Source: Nitrosospira sp. Nl5 (GTDB lineage Bacteria; Pseudomonadota; Gammaproteobacteria; Burkholderiales; Nitrosomonadaceae). Taken from it: 64,000 nucleotides of DNA. The notes under the pieces were generated by a model that was given only the letters and a program-made list of their open reading frames with translations, did no database searches and was not told the DNA's origin. Location: NCBI RefSeq assembly GCF_900102495.1, contig NZ_FMVQ01000006.1, positions 62,001 through 126,000 on the forward strand. Reading direction: 5' to 3'. Both the position numbers and the translations under genes were made by a program. Shown here piece after piece: positions 1-8,539 of this stretch (the stretch's first letter is position 1; each line of letters starts with the position of its first letter).

Positions 1-1
1 G

Positions 2-2629
2 GCAGATCTGACCTGTGAGTCAATTGTAGTGGTCGCCGAACTGGCTGCGAAACGTGGAGATATCAAATTCCTAGGAGAGGCTGTTGCTCGGGCAAAGGGT
101 TGGTCATCTGAATGTCCGGCGACGTTAGACATTCTTTCTGTGTTTCGATGGACCGCTCTCGCTCGTGGTGGAGAGAAAGACTGTGTCATTAAGGAAATTG
201 CTGACGCAAAGATTGCGGCAAATGAGAACCTAATTCTGATCTGTGGTGCTGCGCGTGTGTTGTCCACCGTCGACCGTCCGCTAGAGGCTGCCGAATTGAT
301 TGACAAGGCTAAGTTACTTGTTAATGCAGACAGCTCTGAATCAGATCGGTTTATGCTCGCCGAGTTACTCTTCAAAGCCGAACGGTGGATGGAGGCTGCT
401 GTACTTTATGAGCCGTTGACAACGGCGGGGCAAATATCCGATCTCCACATTAGGCTGCTCACCTGCTACGTTAAAGCCGGCAGCAGGAAAAAGGCAAAGG
501 AGTTTTTGAATCAGTTACCTCATGATTGGGTGGAGAATGACGAGATACGTGCCTTGGCAATGAACCTCGGACAAAACGTTAGGGACTGGGCATTTTTACT
601 TCCATTAGCCAATACACAGATCTGTAAGGCGCCGGCTGAAGCTATCAGTTGGTTGTTTAAAATTCATATTGTCCGTCATGTCGAAACACCGGCAGCCTTT
701 CAAGACGTGGTTCGTCAGATACCGGAAGGACTCAGCGGCTCTATCCGAAACTTAGCGCAGCTTGCCGGCCTTGAACTCCGATACGATGAGGTATCGAGGG
801 GGCTTAGACGGCTGTACCATATAGTTCGGAGCAATTTCGATGAGCCAGAGGCACTTTCGGCATACTTTATTAGTGTCATGGCAGCTCCCAGTAATCTTCC
901 ACTCATGGACGACAACCTATCCACTGTGATTGCAGGAAGCTCCGTTATACTCATGGATAATGTTGGTCATGAACTGCATGTGGTGATTGATCCTTCAGAC
1001 ATTGGTCCACTTCCGAAAAGGACGGGCTTTTTCGAGCCAGACTCTCCCGAAGCCGTATTGCTCATAGGAGCCGCGATCGGCGAGACAGTGGATGTGCCAG
1101 AAAAAGCCTTCGGTGGTACACAAAAATACACCGTGAAGTCGGTACAGTCGGCATATAGGTGGTTGCTCCAAGTCGTAACAGAACGTGCTAAGAGTTTTGG
1201 TGGCCTCCCAAGCCTGAAAGCTGTCCCGGTAGGAACATCCGGTGACGTCGTCAAGGACCTCGCTCATATGCACGAGGAGGTCAAACGCAGCACGGAAATT
1301 ATCCGACAGATTATCGAAGCCTATGGTGCTGGACATTTCACCCTTTCCGGCCTTGCTGTAATGCTGGGAAGGTCTCCTGTCGATGTTGTTTCCGGCTGGC
1401 CTTCAAATGCACCACCTATTTTCGTAGGTATGGGGCTCGCTCAGGAAAGGGATGACGCCTTAGCCGCCTTAGCTCGTACTAACGCATCTTATGTGACTGA
1501 TTCGCTGACTTTGACAGAACTGGTGAATTTAGGGGCTCCAGAAGCGCTTGCCGCGCTGCCGAAGATCTACATCTCGCCCGTCACAATGGCAACTCTAGAA
1601 GAAAATCTCTGCAACGCGGAAGAGGATAAGTCAGCTGGCACAGCCATAGACATCGACGGCCAACTCTGCTTCATCAAGTTCGATGAGAAAGTTAGAGAAG
1701 GACGAATTGCATTCGCCACAGAACTGGTGAATGCTGCCAAGAAGTATTGTACCGTTCAACCGGCATATGGAGAGTTGACAGCGCCGGCAGAGGTACCTCA
1801 CTTCGTGGATAAATTGCAGGACGAGGAACGCGAGTTACTCTTGCTGGCACAGGACTGCAACGCAACTCTTCTAACACTTGATGGCCGTCTACGCCTGATC
1901 GCTAAGGTCGGTGCTGAATTGAATGGAGTGTGGCCCCAGGCGCTGCTCATGCATTGTTTACGCACTGGCCAAATTTCGTCCTCCAAAGTCTCTGAATTTA
2001 ACGTCAAACAATTTCTGACAAACCGCAGGTTTGTTTCGATCGGTCCACGCGATTTGATTTGGATGGTTATGCAAGGCAGCTACATTCAACAAGGGATACA
2101 AGCCGTCAAGCGGCATCTGGAGAACCCTGAGACCGAGGTCGAGTCCGCGATCACCGTCGCGCTGAAGTTCTTGAAGGCGCTTTCGCAAGTGAATTTACAA
2201 TTGGGCGCGTTTGGCGAGCTGTTAGGACATATTGTCGAGCCGATTCTCAGACGGAAAGATTGCCCCCCCGGTTTTTATTCGACAATAGATGAATTTGTGT
2301 ATAACTTGCCAAGGGAGGAGGCTCGCATAGCCCATTTATATCCCCCAGTAAATTGGATGCAAGAACGTAGAGTAAGTTTGCATCGAAATTATCTCGCTGA
2401 AAGGCTTGCTGAGGTCAGCGAACGTGCGAATAGCCCTATCAAGACACGTCCGATTGCAGTACGTATCCTCTACTGCACCAAGGTACCCTATCTGATTCTG
2501 GATAAGAGCATTTCAAAAGTTGCATCCAACGAGACTGTACAGGTAGGAAGTAATCAAACGCCGTCGGAAAACCTCGAGTCGTTATCACAGACCTCCGCAG
2601 TTAACTCTTTTGGTCTGTGTACTAAATAG
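2..2629 (+). CDS. Large multidomain protein of unknown function (helical repeat, Gre-like and PIN-like segments), 5' partial
   Basis: The frame is open from the window edge, so the true start lies outside; a GTG at 29 is only an internal candidate (866 aa from there, used for numbering). Residues about 60-280 look like TPR-type helical repeats (AAELI, AERWMEAAVLYEPL). Residues about 303-376 resemble the C-terminal domain of GreA/GreB (GAAIGETVDVP followed by GGTQKYTVKSV). Residues about 470-640 look like a PIN nuclease fold, with an acidic residue in VTDSLTLTEL and the late motif CNATLLTLDGRLRL. These domain calls are from pattern recognition and unproven. If correct, the protein could couple RNA cleavage to an RNA polymerase- or ribosome-associated scaffold. 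Base composition looks more AT-rich than the genes right of the tRNA, and no neighbour gives context. Confidence 0.6.
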   Translation, partial: ADLTCESIVVVAELAAKRGDIKFLGEAVARAKGWSSECPATLDILSVFRWTALARGGEKDCVIKEIADAKIAANENLILICGAARVLSTVDRPLEAAELIDKAKLLVNADSSESDRFMLAELLFKAERWMEAAVLYEPLTTAGQISDLHIRLLTCYVKAGSRKKAKEFLNQLPHDWVENDEIRALAMNLGQNVRDWAFLLPLANTQICKAPAEAISWLFKIHIVRHVETPAAFQDVVRQIPEGLSGSIRNLAQLAGLELRYDEVSRGLRRLYHIVRSNFDEPEALSAYFISVMAAPSNLPLMDDNLSTVIAGSSVILMDNVGHELHVVIDPSDIGPLPKRTGFFEPDSPEAVLLIGAAIGETVDVPEKAFGGTQKYTVKSVQSAYRWLLQVVTERAKSFGGLPSLKAVPVGTSGDVVKDLAHMHEEVKRSTEIIRQIIEAYGAGHFTLSGLAVMLGRSPVDVVSGWPSNAPPIFVGMGLAQERDDALAALARTNASYVTDSLTLTELVNLGAPEALAALPKIYISPVTMATLEENLCNAEEDKSAGTAIDIDGQLCFIKFDEKVREGRIAFATELVNAAKKYCTVQPAYGELTAPAEVPHFVDKLQDEERELLLLAQDCNATLLTLDGRLRLIAKVGAELNGVWPQALLMHCLRTGQISSSKVSEFNVKQFLTNRRFVSIGPRDLIWMVMQGSYIQQGIQAVKRHLENPETEVESAITVALKFLKALSQVNLQLGAFGELLGHIVEPILRRKDCPPGFYSTIDEFVYNLPREEARIAHLYPPVNWMQERRVSLHRNYLAERLAEVSERANSPIKTRPIAVRILYCTKVPYLILDKSISKVASNETVQVGSNQTPSENLESLSQTSAVNSFGLCTK

Positions 2630-2763
2630 CAGGGCACGACCCAGCAGCGCCTATCTATGGGGGTAATTTTTGAGGTAGCTCGTGTTTTTCAAACTGTCGA
2701 GACTTCCATATGACTGACTGTTTCTCTAACGAGATTTGTACGAGTCGCAGCAACTTTTTAAAT

Positions 2764-2839
2764 GGGTAAAAATACGGGTAAAAATTTATGCGAAAATGTC
2801 TGTGTAATTCCTGTGTAATTGAGCAGCGAAAATTACACA
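2764..2839. repeat. Cluster of short direct and inverted repeats
   Basis: gggtaaaaat occurs at 2764-2773 and 2776-2785. The 9-mer tgtgtaatt occurs at 2801-2809 and 2812-2820, and its reverse complement aattacaca at 2831-2839. Spacings of about one helical turn suggest a protein-binding array or the flank of an element, but no partner gene is identified. Confidence 0.4.
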
Positions 2840-3027
2840 ATTCACGAGAATCAAGAGAACTAATGCAGATATGTCTGGCAGTAAAATAGTCAAAAAATTA
2901 AACTGTTGGGAATAATATAGAAGCCATCAGATAATCTGAATGCTGTTAATCCGCAGGTCTCAAGTTCGGAAGCCTTCTCGTTCGCTAGCTCAATAAAGTT
3001 GATGAGGGCGAGTATGTAGGCCGCAAG

Positions 3028-3048
3028 CGTGGTAACAAACGTGGTAAC
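3028..3048. repeat. Tandem 9-bp repeat cgtggtaac
   Basis: Two copies of cgtggtaac at 3028-3036 and 3040-3048, 12 bp apart start to start. The meaning is unknown; it could be a small operator or chance. Confidence 0.3.
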
Positions 3049-3340
3049 TATGCGATGTCTTCCGTTGAAAATAGCGTAAATACAACGGATTGCATGTTAA
3101 ATGTGGAGGACACCCTCTCACGCAGGGGACTTTTATAGTTTGCAATGTAACCGCTCATCGGCGGGCTCGACAGACTCGAACGCTGCCTATGAAGTAAGAT
3201 ACCAGCTATTTGCGCATACCTGAGTGTCAGCCAACGTAAATTAAATACCGGTATAAAGCATGCGGTAATTGCAAGGAATGGGGGGCTTAATGGTGGGTAA
3301 TAAAAGCAATAGCCTTGAAACCGCGTGCTTCCGAGGTCTC

Positions 3341-3430
3341 TGGCGGAGGCGGTGAGATTCGAACTCACGGTAGAGTTGCCCCTACGGCAGTTTTCAAGAC
3401 TGCTGCCTTAAACCGCTCGGCCACGCCTCC
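3341..3430 (-). tRNA. tRNA-Ser (UGA), CCA encoded
   Basis: The reverse complement folds as a class II tRNA. The acceptor stem GGAGGCG pairs with CGCCTCC, followed by discriminator G and an encoded CCA (3341-3343). The anticodon loop CTTGAAA gives anticodon UGA. A long variable arm lies between the anticodon stem and the T arm, as expected for tRNA-Ser. The T arm is GTGAG-TTCGAAT-CTCAC. Its 3' end faces the AT-richer left segment. Confidence 0.95.
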
Positions 3431-3566
3431 CAGTTGCTGGCACGAATAATACCTTTTTAGGGCTTCTTTTGCCAGCCATGCCAGAAGTAGGGATATTAAG
3501 ATTGCAACTTTTCTCAAACATGCGTAGTCTTATGCGTGTATAAGTTTCGTCAACCAAGGAGACGTC

Positions 3567-4262
3567 ATGCAACCTGAACTACGATATTCTGGCACGACCG
3601 CGCAAACAGGTCTTGCTGTTGCGCGCAACAAGGTCCTGCGCAATACCTACTGGATGCTGGCCTTGACCATGATCCCGACAATGATCGGTGCGATGATCGG
3701 GATGAGCACCAATTTCGCGTTCCTCGCGCAAGCGCCAATCATGGGTCCGCTGGTGATGTTGGCCGTGATGATGGGCTTGCTGTTTGGGGTGAGCGCTACC
3801 CGCAATAGCGTAATAGGCATCGGATTATTGTTTTTATTTACTTTCGTTGCCGGCTGGTGGCTAGGCCCCATGCTGCAATATGCGCTTCATTTCAAGAACG
3901 GCGCACAACTGGTAGGGACGGCTGCCGCGGGTACAGGACTGATTTTCTTTACCCTGGCAGGGATAGCGACAGTAACGAAAAAGGATTTCGGCTTCATGCA
4001 GAATTTCCTGTTCGTGGGACTGGTGCTGCTTATCATCGCGTCCATCGCCAACCTGTTCTTCGCCGTGCCGGCAGCCTCACTCGCCATATCGGCTGTTGCG
4101 GTGCTGCTGTTTTCCGGCTTCATCCTGTTTGATGTGAGCCGTATCGTTAACGGTGGAGAAACCAACTACGTCATGGCAACGATGGGTATTTACCTTAGCC
4201 TTTATAACCTGTTCACCAGCCTGCTGCACCTGTTGTTGGCGTTCTCGGGTGAGAGAGACTAA
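3567..4262 (+). CDS. yccA: Bax inhibitor-1 family membrane protein, YccA-like
   Basis: The 231-residue protein has about seven hydrophobic helices. It carries the features of YccA, the E. coli modulator of the FtsH protease: KVLRNTYWMLALT near the N-terminus, GLIFFTLAG and KKDFGFM in the middle, and the C-terminal GGETNYVMATMGIYLSLYN. It should sit in the inner membrane. The ATG at 3567 is preceded by AAGGAG at a good distance. It stands alone: the gene to its right is convergent and shares a bidirectional terminator. The role in FtsH control comes from the family. Confidence 0.88.
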   Translation: MQPELRYSGTTAQTGLAVARNKVLRNTYWMLALTMIPTMIGAMIGMSTNFAFLAQAPIMGPLVMLAVMMGLLFGVSATRNSVIGIGLLFLFTFVAGWWLGPMLQYALHFKNGAQLVGTAAAGTGLIFFTLAGIATVTKKDFGFMQNFLFVGLVLLIIASIANLFFAVPAASLAISAVAVLLFSGFILFDVSRIVNGGETNYVMATMGIYLSLYNLFTSLLHLLLAFSGERD

Positions 4263-4289
4263 CTGACGGTCTCCAGGTAATTTCCGATG

Positions 4290-4319
4290 AAAAGGGCGGC
4301 TGGCAACAGCCGCCCTTTT
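4290..4319. terminator. Bidirectional intrinsic terminator between yccA and rlmD
   Basis: A perfect 13-bp stem (4290-4302 with 4307-4319) closed by a GCAA tetraloop, with A-run and T-run flanks so it can work on both strands. It lies between two convergent genes. Confidence 0.88.
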
Positions 4320-4329
4320 GCATTTCTCC

Positions 4330-5655
4330 TTATTTTTTCTCAATTCCAGCTTGCTCAAACAGCGCAATAGATTCGATATGCGCGGTGTGCGGAAACATGT
4401 TGACTACGCCCGCTGCCTTTAACGCATAACCTCTGCCGTGGGCCAGCACGGCTGCATCACGGGCAAGCGTAGCCGGATTGCAGGATACATAAACGATGCG
4501 CGAGGGCATGGCTTTCCCCTCTCCCAAGGAATTAACCACGGCGATCGCGCCCTCCCGAGGCGGGTCGAGCATCATCTTGTCGAAATGCCCCTGCTCTTGC
4601 ATCCACGCTCCGTTTACTTCAAACAGGTTGGCTTCGACGAATCTGGTATGACGCGAAAGCCCGTTTCGTTTCGAGTTCTCTCCCGCCCGCCTCACCATCG
4701 CCGCGCTGCCTTCGTAACCCACGGCATGCGCACCACACCGCGCCATCGGCAAGGTGAAATTCCCCAATCCGCAGAATAAATCCGCGATGCGCTCCCCCGG
4801 CTTCGGGTCGAGGAGACTTAGTGCGCGCCTTACCAGTATCCGGTTCATGGCCGGGTTAACCTGGGTAAATTCGGTCGGATGAAAGGGCATGACAATATCG
4901 AATTCCGGCAGAGTGTAATTCAATTCCGGCGCGTTCTCCGGGTAGAACAAATAAGCGGTCTCCGGGCGGGTGCCGGACTGCAGGAAGAATTGAACATGAT
5001 GTTGGTCGGCGAAAGCCTTGAGTAATGTTTCATCTTGCGGGTTAAGTGGCGCCAGGATGCGCAATACCAGGCTATCCACGTCGTCGCCCAGCGATACCTC
5101 GATCTGCGGGACTCGGTCACGAATGGATAGACCACCGACCAGTTCCCGTAATGGCATGATAAGTGCGGAAATACGAGGGGGCATGACCTCGCAAGCTTGC
5201 ATATCGGCGACAAAGCTGCGGCGCTTTTCGTGAAAACCCACCAGAACACCGCTTTTCTTGGCCACATAACGCACTGATAACCGCGCGCGGTAGCGGTAAC
5301 CCCAGGCTGCTCCGTGCACAGCGGGCAGGATAAGTTCGGGCTCGACCTTGCCGATATGCTTGAGGTTGTCTTCCAGAATGCGCTGTTTCGCCGCGACCTG
5401 GGCGCGAGCGTCCATGTGTTGCAGGCTGCATCCGCCACATATCCCGAAATGCCCGCATCGCGAGGCGACGCGCATAAACGCTGGCTTGAGAATCTGCCCC
5501 ACCTGCGCGAGTTCGAAATTTGATTTCTTGCGATAGGCGTTATAGGTAACCACTTCGCCCGGCAGCGCACCTTCAATGAAAATGACTTTACCTTCCGCGT
5601 GCGCAACGCCACGGCCTTCCTGGTCAAGGGATTCGATGGTGACGGGAGCGGGCAT
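4330..5655 (-). CDS. rlmD: 23S rRNA (uracil-1939-C5)-methyltransferase RlmD
   Basis: Methylates U1939 of 23S rRNA using S-adenosylmethionine. The 441-residue protein begins with a TRAM RNA-binding domain (about 1-58). Iron-sulphur cluster cysteines C67, C73 and C76 follow (RCGHFGICGGC), with a fourth in MQACEVMPP. The SAM-binding motif is ADLFCGLGNFTLP, and the catalytic cysteine lies in YVSCNPATLARDA. Length and motif order match RlmD. The iron-sulphur ligands favour RlmD over TrmA. It reads toward yccA and ends at the shared terminator. Confidence 0.93.
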   Translation of the reverse strand: MPAPVTIESLDQEGRGVAHAEGKVIFIEGALPGEVVTYNAYRKKSNFELAQVGQILKPAFMRVASRCGHFGICGGCSLQHMDARAQVAAKQRILEDNLKHIGKVEPELILPAVHGAAWGYRYRARLSVRYVAKKSGVLVGFHEKRRSFVADMQACEVMPPRISALIMPLRELVGGLSIRDRVPQIEVSLGDDVDSLVLRILAPLNPQDETLLKAFADQHHVQFFLQSGTRPETAYLFYPENAPELNYTLPEFDIVMPFHPTEFTQVNPAMNRILVRRALSLLDPKPGERIADLFCGLGNFTLPMARCGAHAVGYEGSAAMVRRAGENSKRNGLSRHTRFVEANLFEVNGAWMQEQGHFDKMMLDPPREGAIAVVNSLGEGKAMPSRIVYVSCNPATLARDAAVLAHGRGYALKAAGVVNMFPHTAHIESIALFEQAGIEKK

Positions 5656-5711
5656 AGCTTTAGCTTTATGAACTCCGAAATTACGAAAGGATGAGAGCGC
5701 AGATTGCTACG

Positions 5712-6485
5712 CTACGGCCATTGACCGAGAAATTCCTGCCAGTGAGGTTCGGAAGACCTGCTCAATGTAGAACGCACCAGTTCGCATTCGCGTTGATACT
5801 GATCGCCGTCAAAAATACCGCGCATGAGCTGAAAGCGCAAAAACACTAGATAGGTATTTACCACATCGGTTTCACAGTAATTACGGATTGCAGCAATCTC
5901 GCCGTTCTGAAATGCGCCCCAGATCTGGGAACCATTCATGCCGGACTTTCCGGGAAAGCCCATCAGCTTCGCCAAATCGTCCAGCGGCGCATTGGCCCGC
6001 GGTTGGTACAGCGCCAGCACATCCATTAAATCGAGATGGCGGCTATGGTAGCGGCTGACGTAATTATTCCACTTGAATTCCCGGTCATCATCGCCCATGT
6101 CCCAATAGCGGCGGGCCGACAGGCCGTGAATCAGGCTGCGATAATGGAGCACCGGCAGGTCGAAGCCGCCGCCGTTCCAGGAAACCAATTGCGGGCTATA
6201 TTTGTCGATGCCCTCGAAGAATCGGCGGATGAGTTCCTCTTCAGAATCCGCCGCGTTGCCTAACGACCAGACGCAAAAATCGTTCTTGTCGCGCAGTGCG
6301 CACGAAATTGCCACGACCTTCTGCACATGCAACTGCAGGAAATCGTTGCCGACAGCCTGGCGGCGTAATTGAAACGCCATGTCGGCGATATCAACCGCCG
6401 CAAGCTCCGGACCGAGGTCGTGAAGCTTGCGCAATCCCTCTGTATCGGGAACGGTCTCGATATCGAAAACCAGTACTGGTGTCAC
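5712..6485 (-). CDS. Predicted 3'-5' exonuclease related to the PolB exonuclease domain
   Basis: A 257-residue RNase H-fold DEDD exonuclease. Exo I is VFDIETVPDTEG, Exo II is SWNGGGFDLPVLHYRS, and the late motif is NYCETDVVNTYLVF, matching the stand-alone family related to the proofreading domain of B-family DNA polymerases. It probably trims single-stranded nucleic acid, but no specific in vivo substrate is established for the family. It lies between cysM and rlmD, all leftward, with a 30-nt gap to cysM. Confidence 0.85.
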   Translation of the reverse strand: MTPVLVFDIETVPDTEGLRKLHDLGPELAAVDIADMAFQLRRQAVGNDFLQLHVQKVVAISCALRDKNDFCVWSLGNAADSEEELIRRFFEGIDKYSPQLVSWNGGGFDLPVLHYRSLIHGLSARRYWDMGDDDREFKWNNYVSRYHSRHLDLMDVLALYQPRANAPLDDLAKLMGFPGKSGMNGSQIWGAFQNGEIAAIRNYCETDVVNTYLVFLRFQLMRGIFDGDQYQRECELVRSTLSRSSEPHWQEFLGQWP

Positions 6486-6515
6486 GCGAATGGGAGCTCT
6501 CTGTTTGCTTTCTAC

Positions 6516-7403
6516 TCAGGCGGGGAAAACCCCTGTGGAAAGGTAACGGTCGCCGCGGTCGCAAACGATCGAAACGATCACCGCGTTGTGCACTTCGGCC
6601 GAAATTTTGAGTGTCGCCGCCAAGGCGCCTCCTGACGAAATTCCGGCAAAAATCCCTTCCTCTTGCGCCAGGCGCCGGGTCATTTCCTCAGCTTCTGCCT
6701 GAGAAACGAGCATAATGCAATCTACCCGGCTGGCATCGTAGATTTTTGGCAGGTAGGCTTCCGGCCATTTGCGGATGCCCGGAATCTGGGCACCCTCTTC
6801 CGGCTGCACGCCGATGATCTGAATTTCCGGATTTTTTTCTTTGAAATATCTGGAGCACCCCATAATCGTGCCGGTGGTGCCCATGCTACTCACCAGATGG
6901 GTAACTTCCCCTCCGGTATCACGCCAGATCTCGGGAGCGGTACCTTCGTAATGCGCTCGCGGATTATCAGGGCTGGCAAACTGATCAAGGATGACCCCCC
7001 GCCCCTCGTCACGCATCTTCTCGGCCACATCCCTTGCCTCTTCCATGCTGCCATCTTTTGAAGTCAGCACGATTTCCGCCCCAAATGCCTTCATGGATTG
7101 CCGCCGCTCCACGCTCAGGTGCTCCGGCATCACCAGTATCAGGGGATAACCCATGATCGCCGCCGCCATCGCCAGGGCGATGCCTGTATTGCCGCTGGTA
7201 GCTTCTATCAGGGTGTCCCCTGGTTTTATATCGCCGCGCTCTTGTGCGTGCGTGATCATCGATAACGCCGGACGGTCTTTTACCGAGCCTGCGGGATTGT
7301 TGCCCTCCAGCTTGACGAGGATGACATTGCTGGTGTTTCCCGGCAGGCGTTTGAGTCTTACCAGTGGCGTGTTGCCGACAAAGTCTTCAATAGTTTTGAA
7401 CAT
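6516..7403 (-). CDS. cysM: Cysteine synthase B (O-acetylserine sulfhydrylase)
   Basis: A PLP enzyme that makes L-cysteine from O-acetylserine and sulphide (CysM can also use thiosulphate). The 295 residues carry the PLP lysine in PAGSVKDRPAL, the substrate loop EATSGNTGIALA and the phosphate-binding glycine loop SMGTTGTIMG. The short length and PAGSVKDRPA sequence fit CysM better than CysK. The right-hand neighbour is comEA in the same direction after a 150-nt gap. Confidence 0.92.
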   Translation of the reverse strand: MFKTIEDFVGNTPLVRLKRLPGNTSNVILVKLEGNNPAGSVKDRPALSMITHAQERGDIKPGDTLIEATSGNTGIALAMAAAIMGYPLILVMPEHLSVERRQSMKAFGAEIVLTSKDGSMEEARDVAEKMRDEGRGVILDQFASPDNPRAHYEGTAPEIWRDTGGEVTHLVSSMGTTGTIMGCSRYFKEKNPEIQIIGVQPEEGAQIPGIRKWPEAYLPKIYDASRVDCIMLVSQAEAEEMTRRLAQEEGIFAGISSGGALAATLKISAEVHNAVIVSIVCDRGDRYLSTGVFPA

Positions 7404-7554
7404 GGGCGGTTAATTCGTAAGAAATTCGTGAAAGATCATCCGGATTATCGCATACAGCCCGGGTAGGAGGGACGGACCGACTCGCCCCATCGGAAGAATT
7501 GACATGATGGATTGAGCTTGCAGACTCCACCATCCTGCCAAAGATGGAGTTTTC

Positions 7555-7872
7555 TTACTTACCAGTGGACTGGTTTTTCTTTCCTGGCAGCGGGTCCATT
7601 TCCTTCTTGGCTGCAGTGGCGCCGCCAACGGTAATATCCTTGCGGACTCGTTTCATGATACCCGGGCCTATGCCATTGACCTTTTCCAGATCATTCGTTG
7701 ATTTGAACAGGCCGTTTTTCTTGCGATAATCGATGATAGCCTTGGCTTTCGCCGGGCCAATTCCCTGGAGGGTCTGAAGCTCGGCTTGAGTCGCCGTATT
7801 AATATTGAGAGCCGCGTAGACCGGGGCGGTAAATGCAAGCAGCGTAACAATAATCAGAAACAGTTTTTTCAT
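7555..7872 (-). CDS. ComEA-like helix-hairpin-helix DNA-binding protein, secreted
   Basis: A 105-residue protein with a signal peptide (MKKLFLIIVTLLAFTAPVYA) and two helix-hairpin-helix units: LQGIGPAKAKAIIDYR and VNGIGPGIMKRVR. This is the ComEA family, which binds incoming double-stranded DNA in the periplasm during natural transformation. The frame extends upstream to 7938, but the ATG at 7872 is chosen because it places the signal peptide at the N-terminus and follows GGGGAG, though closely. Many betaproteobacteria carry such short ComEA proteins without proof of competence. Confidence 0.85.
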   Translation of the reverse strand: MKKLFLIIVTLLAFTAPVYAALNINTATQAELQTLQGIGPAKAKAIIDYRKKNGLFKSTNDLEKVNGIGPGIMKRVRKDITVGGATAAKKEMDPLPGKKNQSTGK

Positions 7873-8080
7873 ATCTCCCCAGGGTATGAGTAAGCCTTGG
7901 ATATAAGGGTAGCTTCCGCGATCTTGAAAGAGGTGCACAGCACTTTAAAGCCCCTATGTCTATGTCATTTACGTCAGAGATTCCCAGAGACGAGGTCAGA
8001 ACGAGCATATGCTGACAGACTGTAGCTGATCGATTACGAATAGCGCGTATCGCCAAGCCAGCACCGATTATTGCACCACG

Positions 8081-8539
8081 CTAAAAGGGAATATCGTCAT
8101 CCATGTCGTCAAAGCCGCTGCTGCTTCTGGGGGAAGTTTTACTGCCAGGTGTGCTCGGCGCGGAGCCCCCCTCTTCCCTCTCTCCTGCGTCATAGCTGCC
8201 GCTGCCGGGTTTGCTGCCCAGCATTTTCATGTCGCTGGCAATGATCTCGGTGGTGTAGCGCTCGGCGCCCGACTTATCGGTCCATTTTCGGGTTTCCAGC
8301 CGTCCCTCGACGTACACTGGTCGGCCCTTCTTCAGATATTCACCGGCGATTTCGGCGAGCTTGCGATAAAACGTGACGCGATGCCATTCGGTTTTTTCCT
8401 GCTTTTCACCGTTTTTGTCTTTCCAGGTTTCCGTGGTTGCCAAAGTAATATTCGTCACCGCGTCGCCGTTCGGCATATAACGGGTCTCCGGATCCTTGCC
8501 GAGATTCCCGATGAGTATAACCTTGTTGACTGATGCCAT
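8081..8539 (-). CDS. ssb: Single-stranded DNA-binding protein
   Basis: A 152-residue SSB with an N-terminal OB fold ([40 protein letters not shown]), a flexible Gly/Ser/Pro-rich linker and the conserved acidic tail DDDIPF that recruits replication and repair partners. It follows yajR directly: the yajR stop and the ssb start share one base (TAATG), so translation is probably coupled. Confidence 0.96.
   Translation of the reverse strand: MASVNKVILIGNLGKDPETRYMPNGDAVTNITLATTETWKDKNGEKQEKTEWHRVTFYRKLAEIAGEYLKKGRPVYVEGRLETRKWTDKSGAERYTTEIIASDMKMLGSKPGSGSYDAGEREEGGSAPSTPGSKTSPRSSSGFDDMDDDIPF

Larger units (their letters stand above)
2630..3340. other. Non-coding, AT-richer stretch between the left-edge gene and tRNA-Ser
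   Basis: No convincing gene is visible; short ORFs here lack family features, and the longest one on the minus strand reads out of the tRNA gene. The stretch holds a tandem gggtaaaaat pair (2764-2785), a direct plus inverted set of tgtgtaatt (2801-2839) and a tandem cgtggtaac pair (3028-3048). It lies on the 3' side of tRNA-Ser, where integrative elements commonly insert, but no integrase or duplicated tRNA end was found. Confidence 0.5.

Noticed and set aside
3048-3368. 106-codon minus-strand ORF as a gene
   Set aside because: Its first codons lie inside the tRNA-Ser gene, and the rest shows no domain or ribosome-binding site.
7525-7555. Hairpin after comEA as a terminator
   Set aside because: The stem has a bulge and the T-run is on the wrong strand for comEA.
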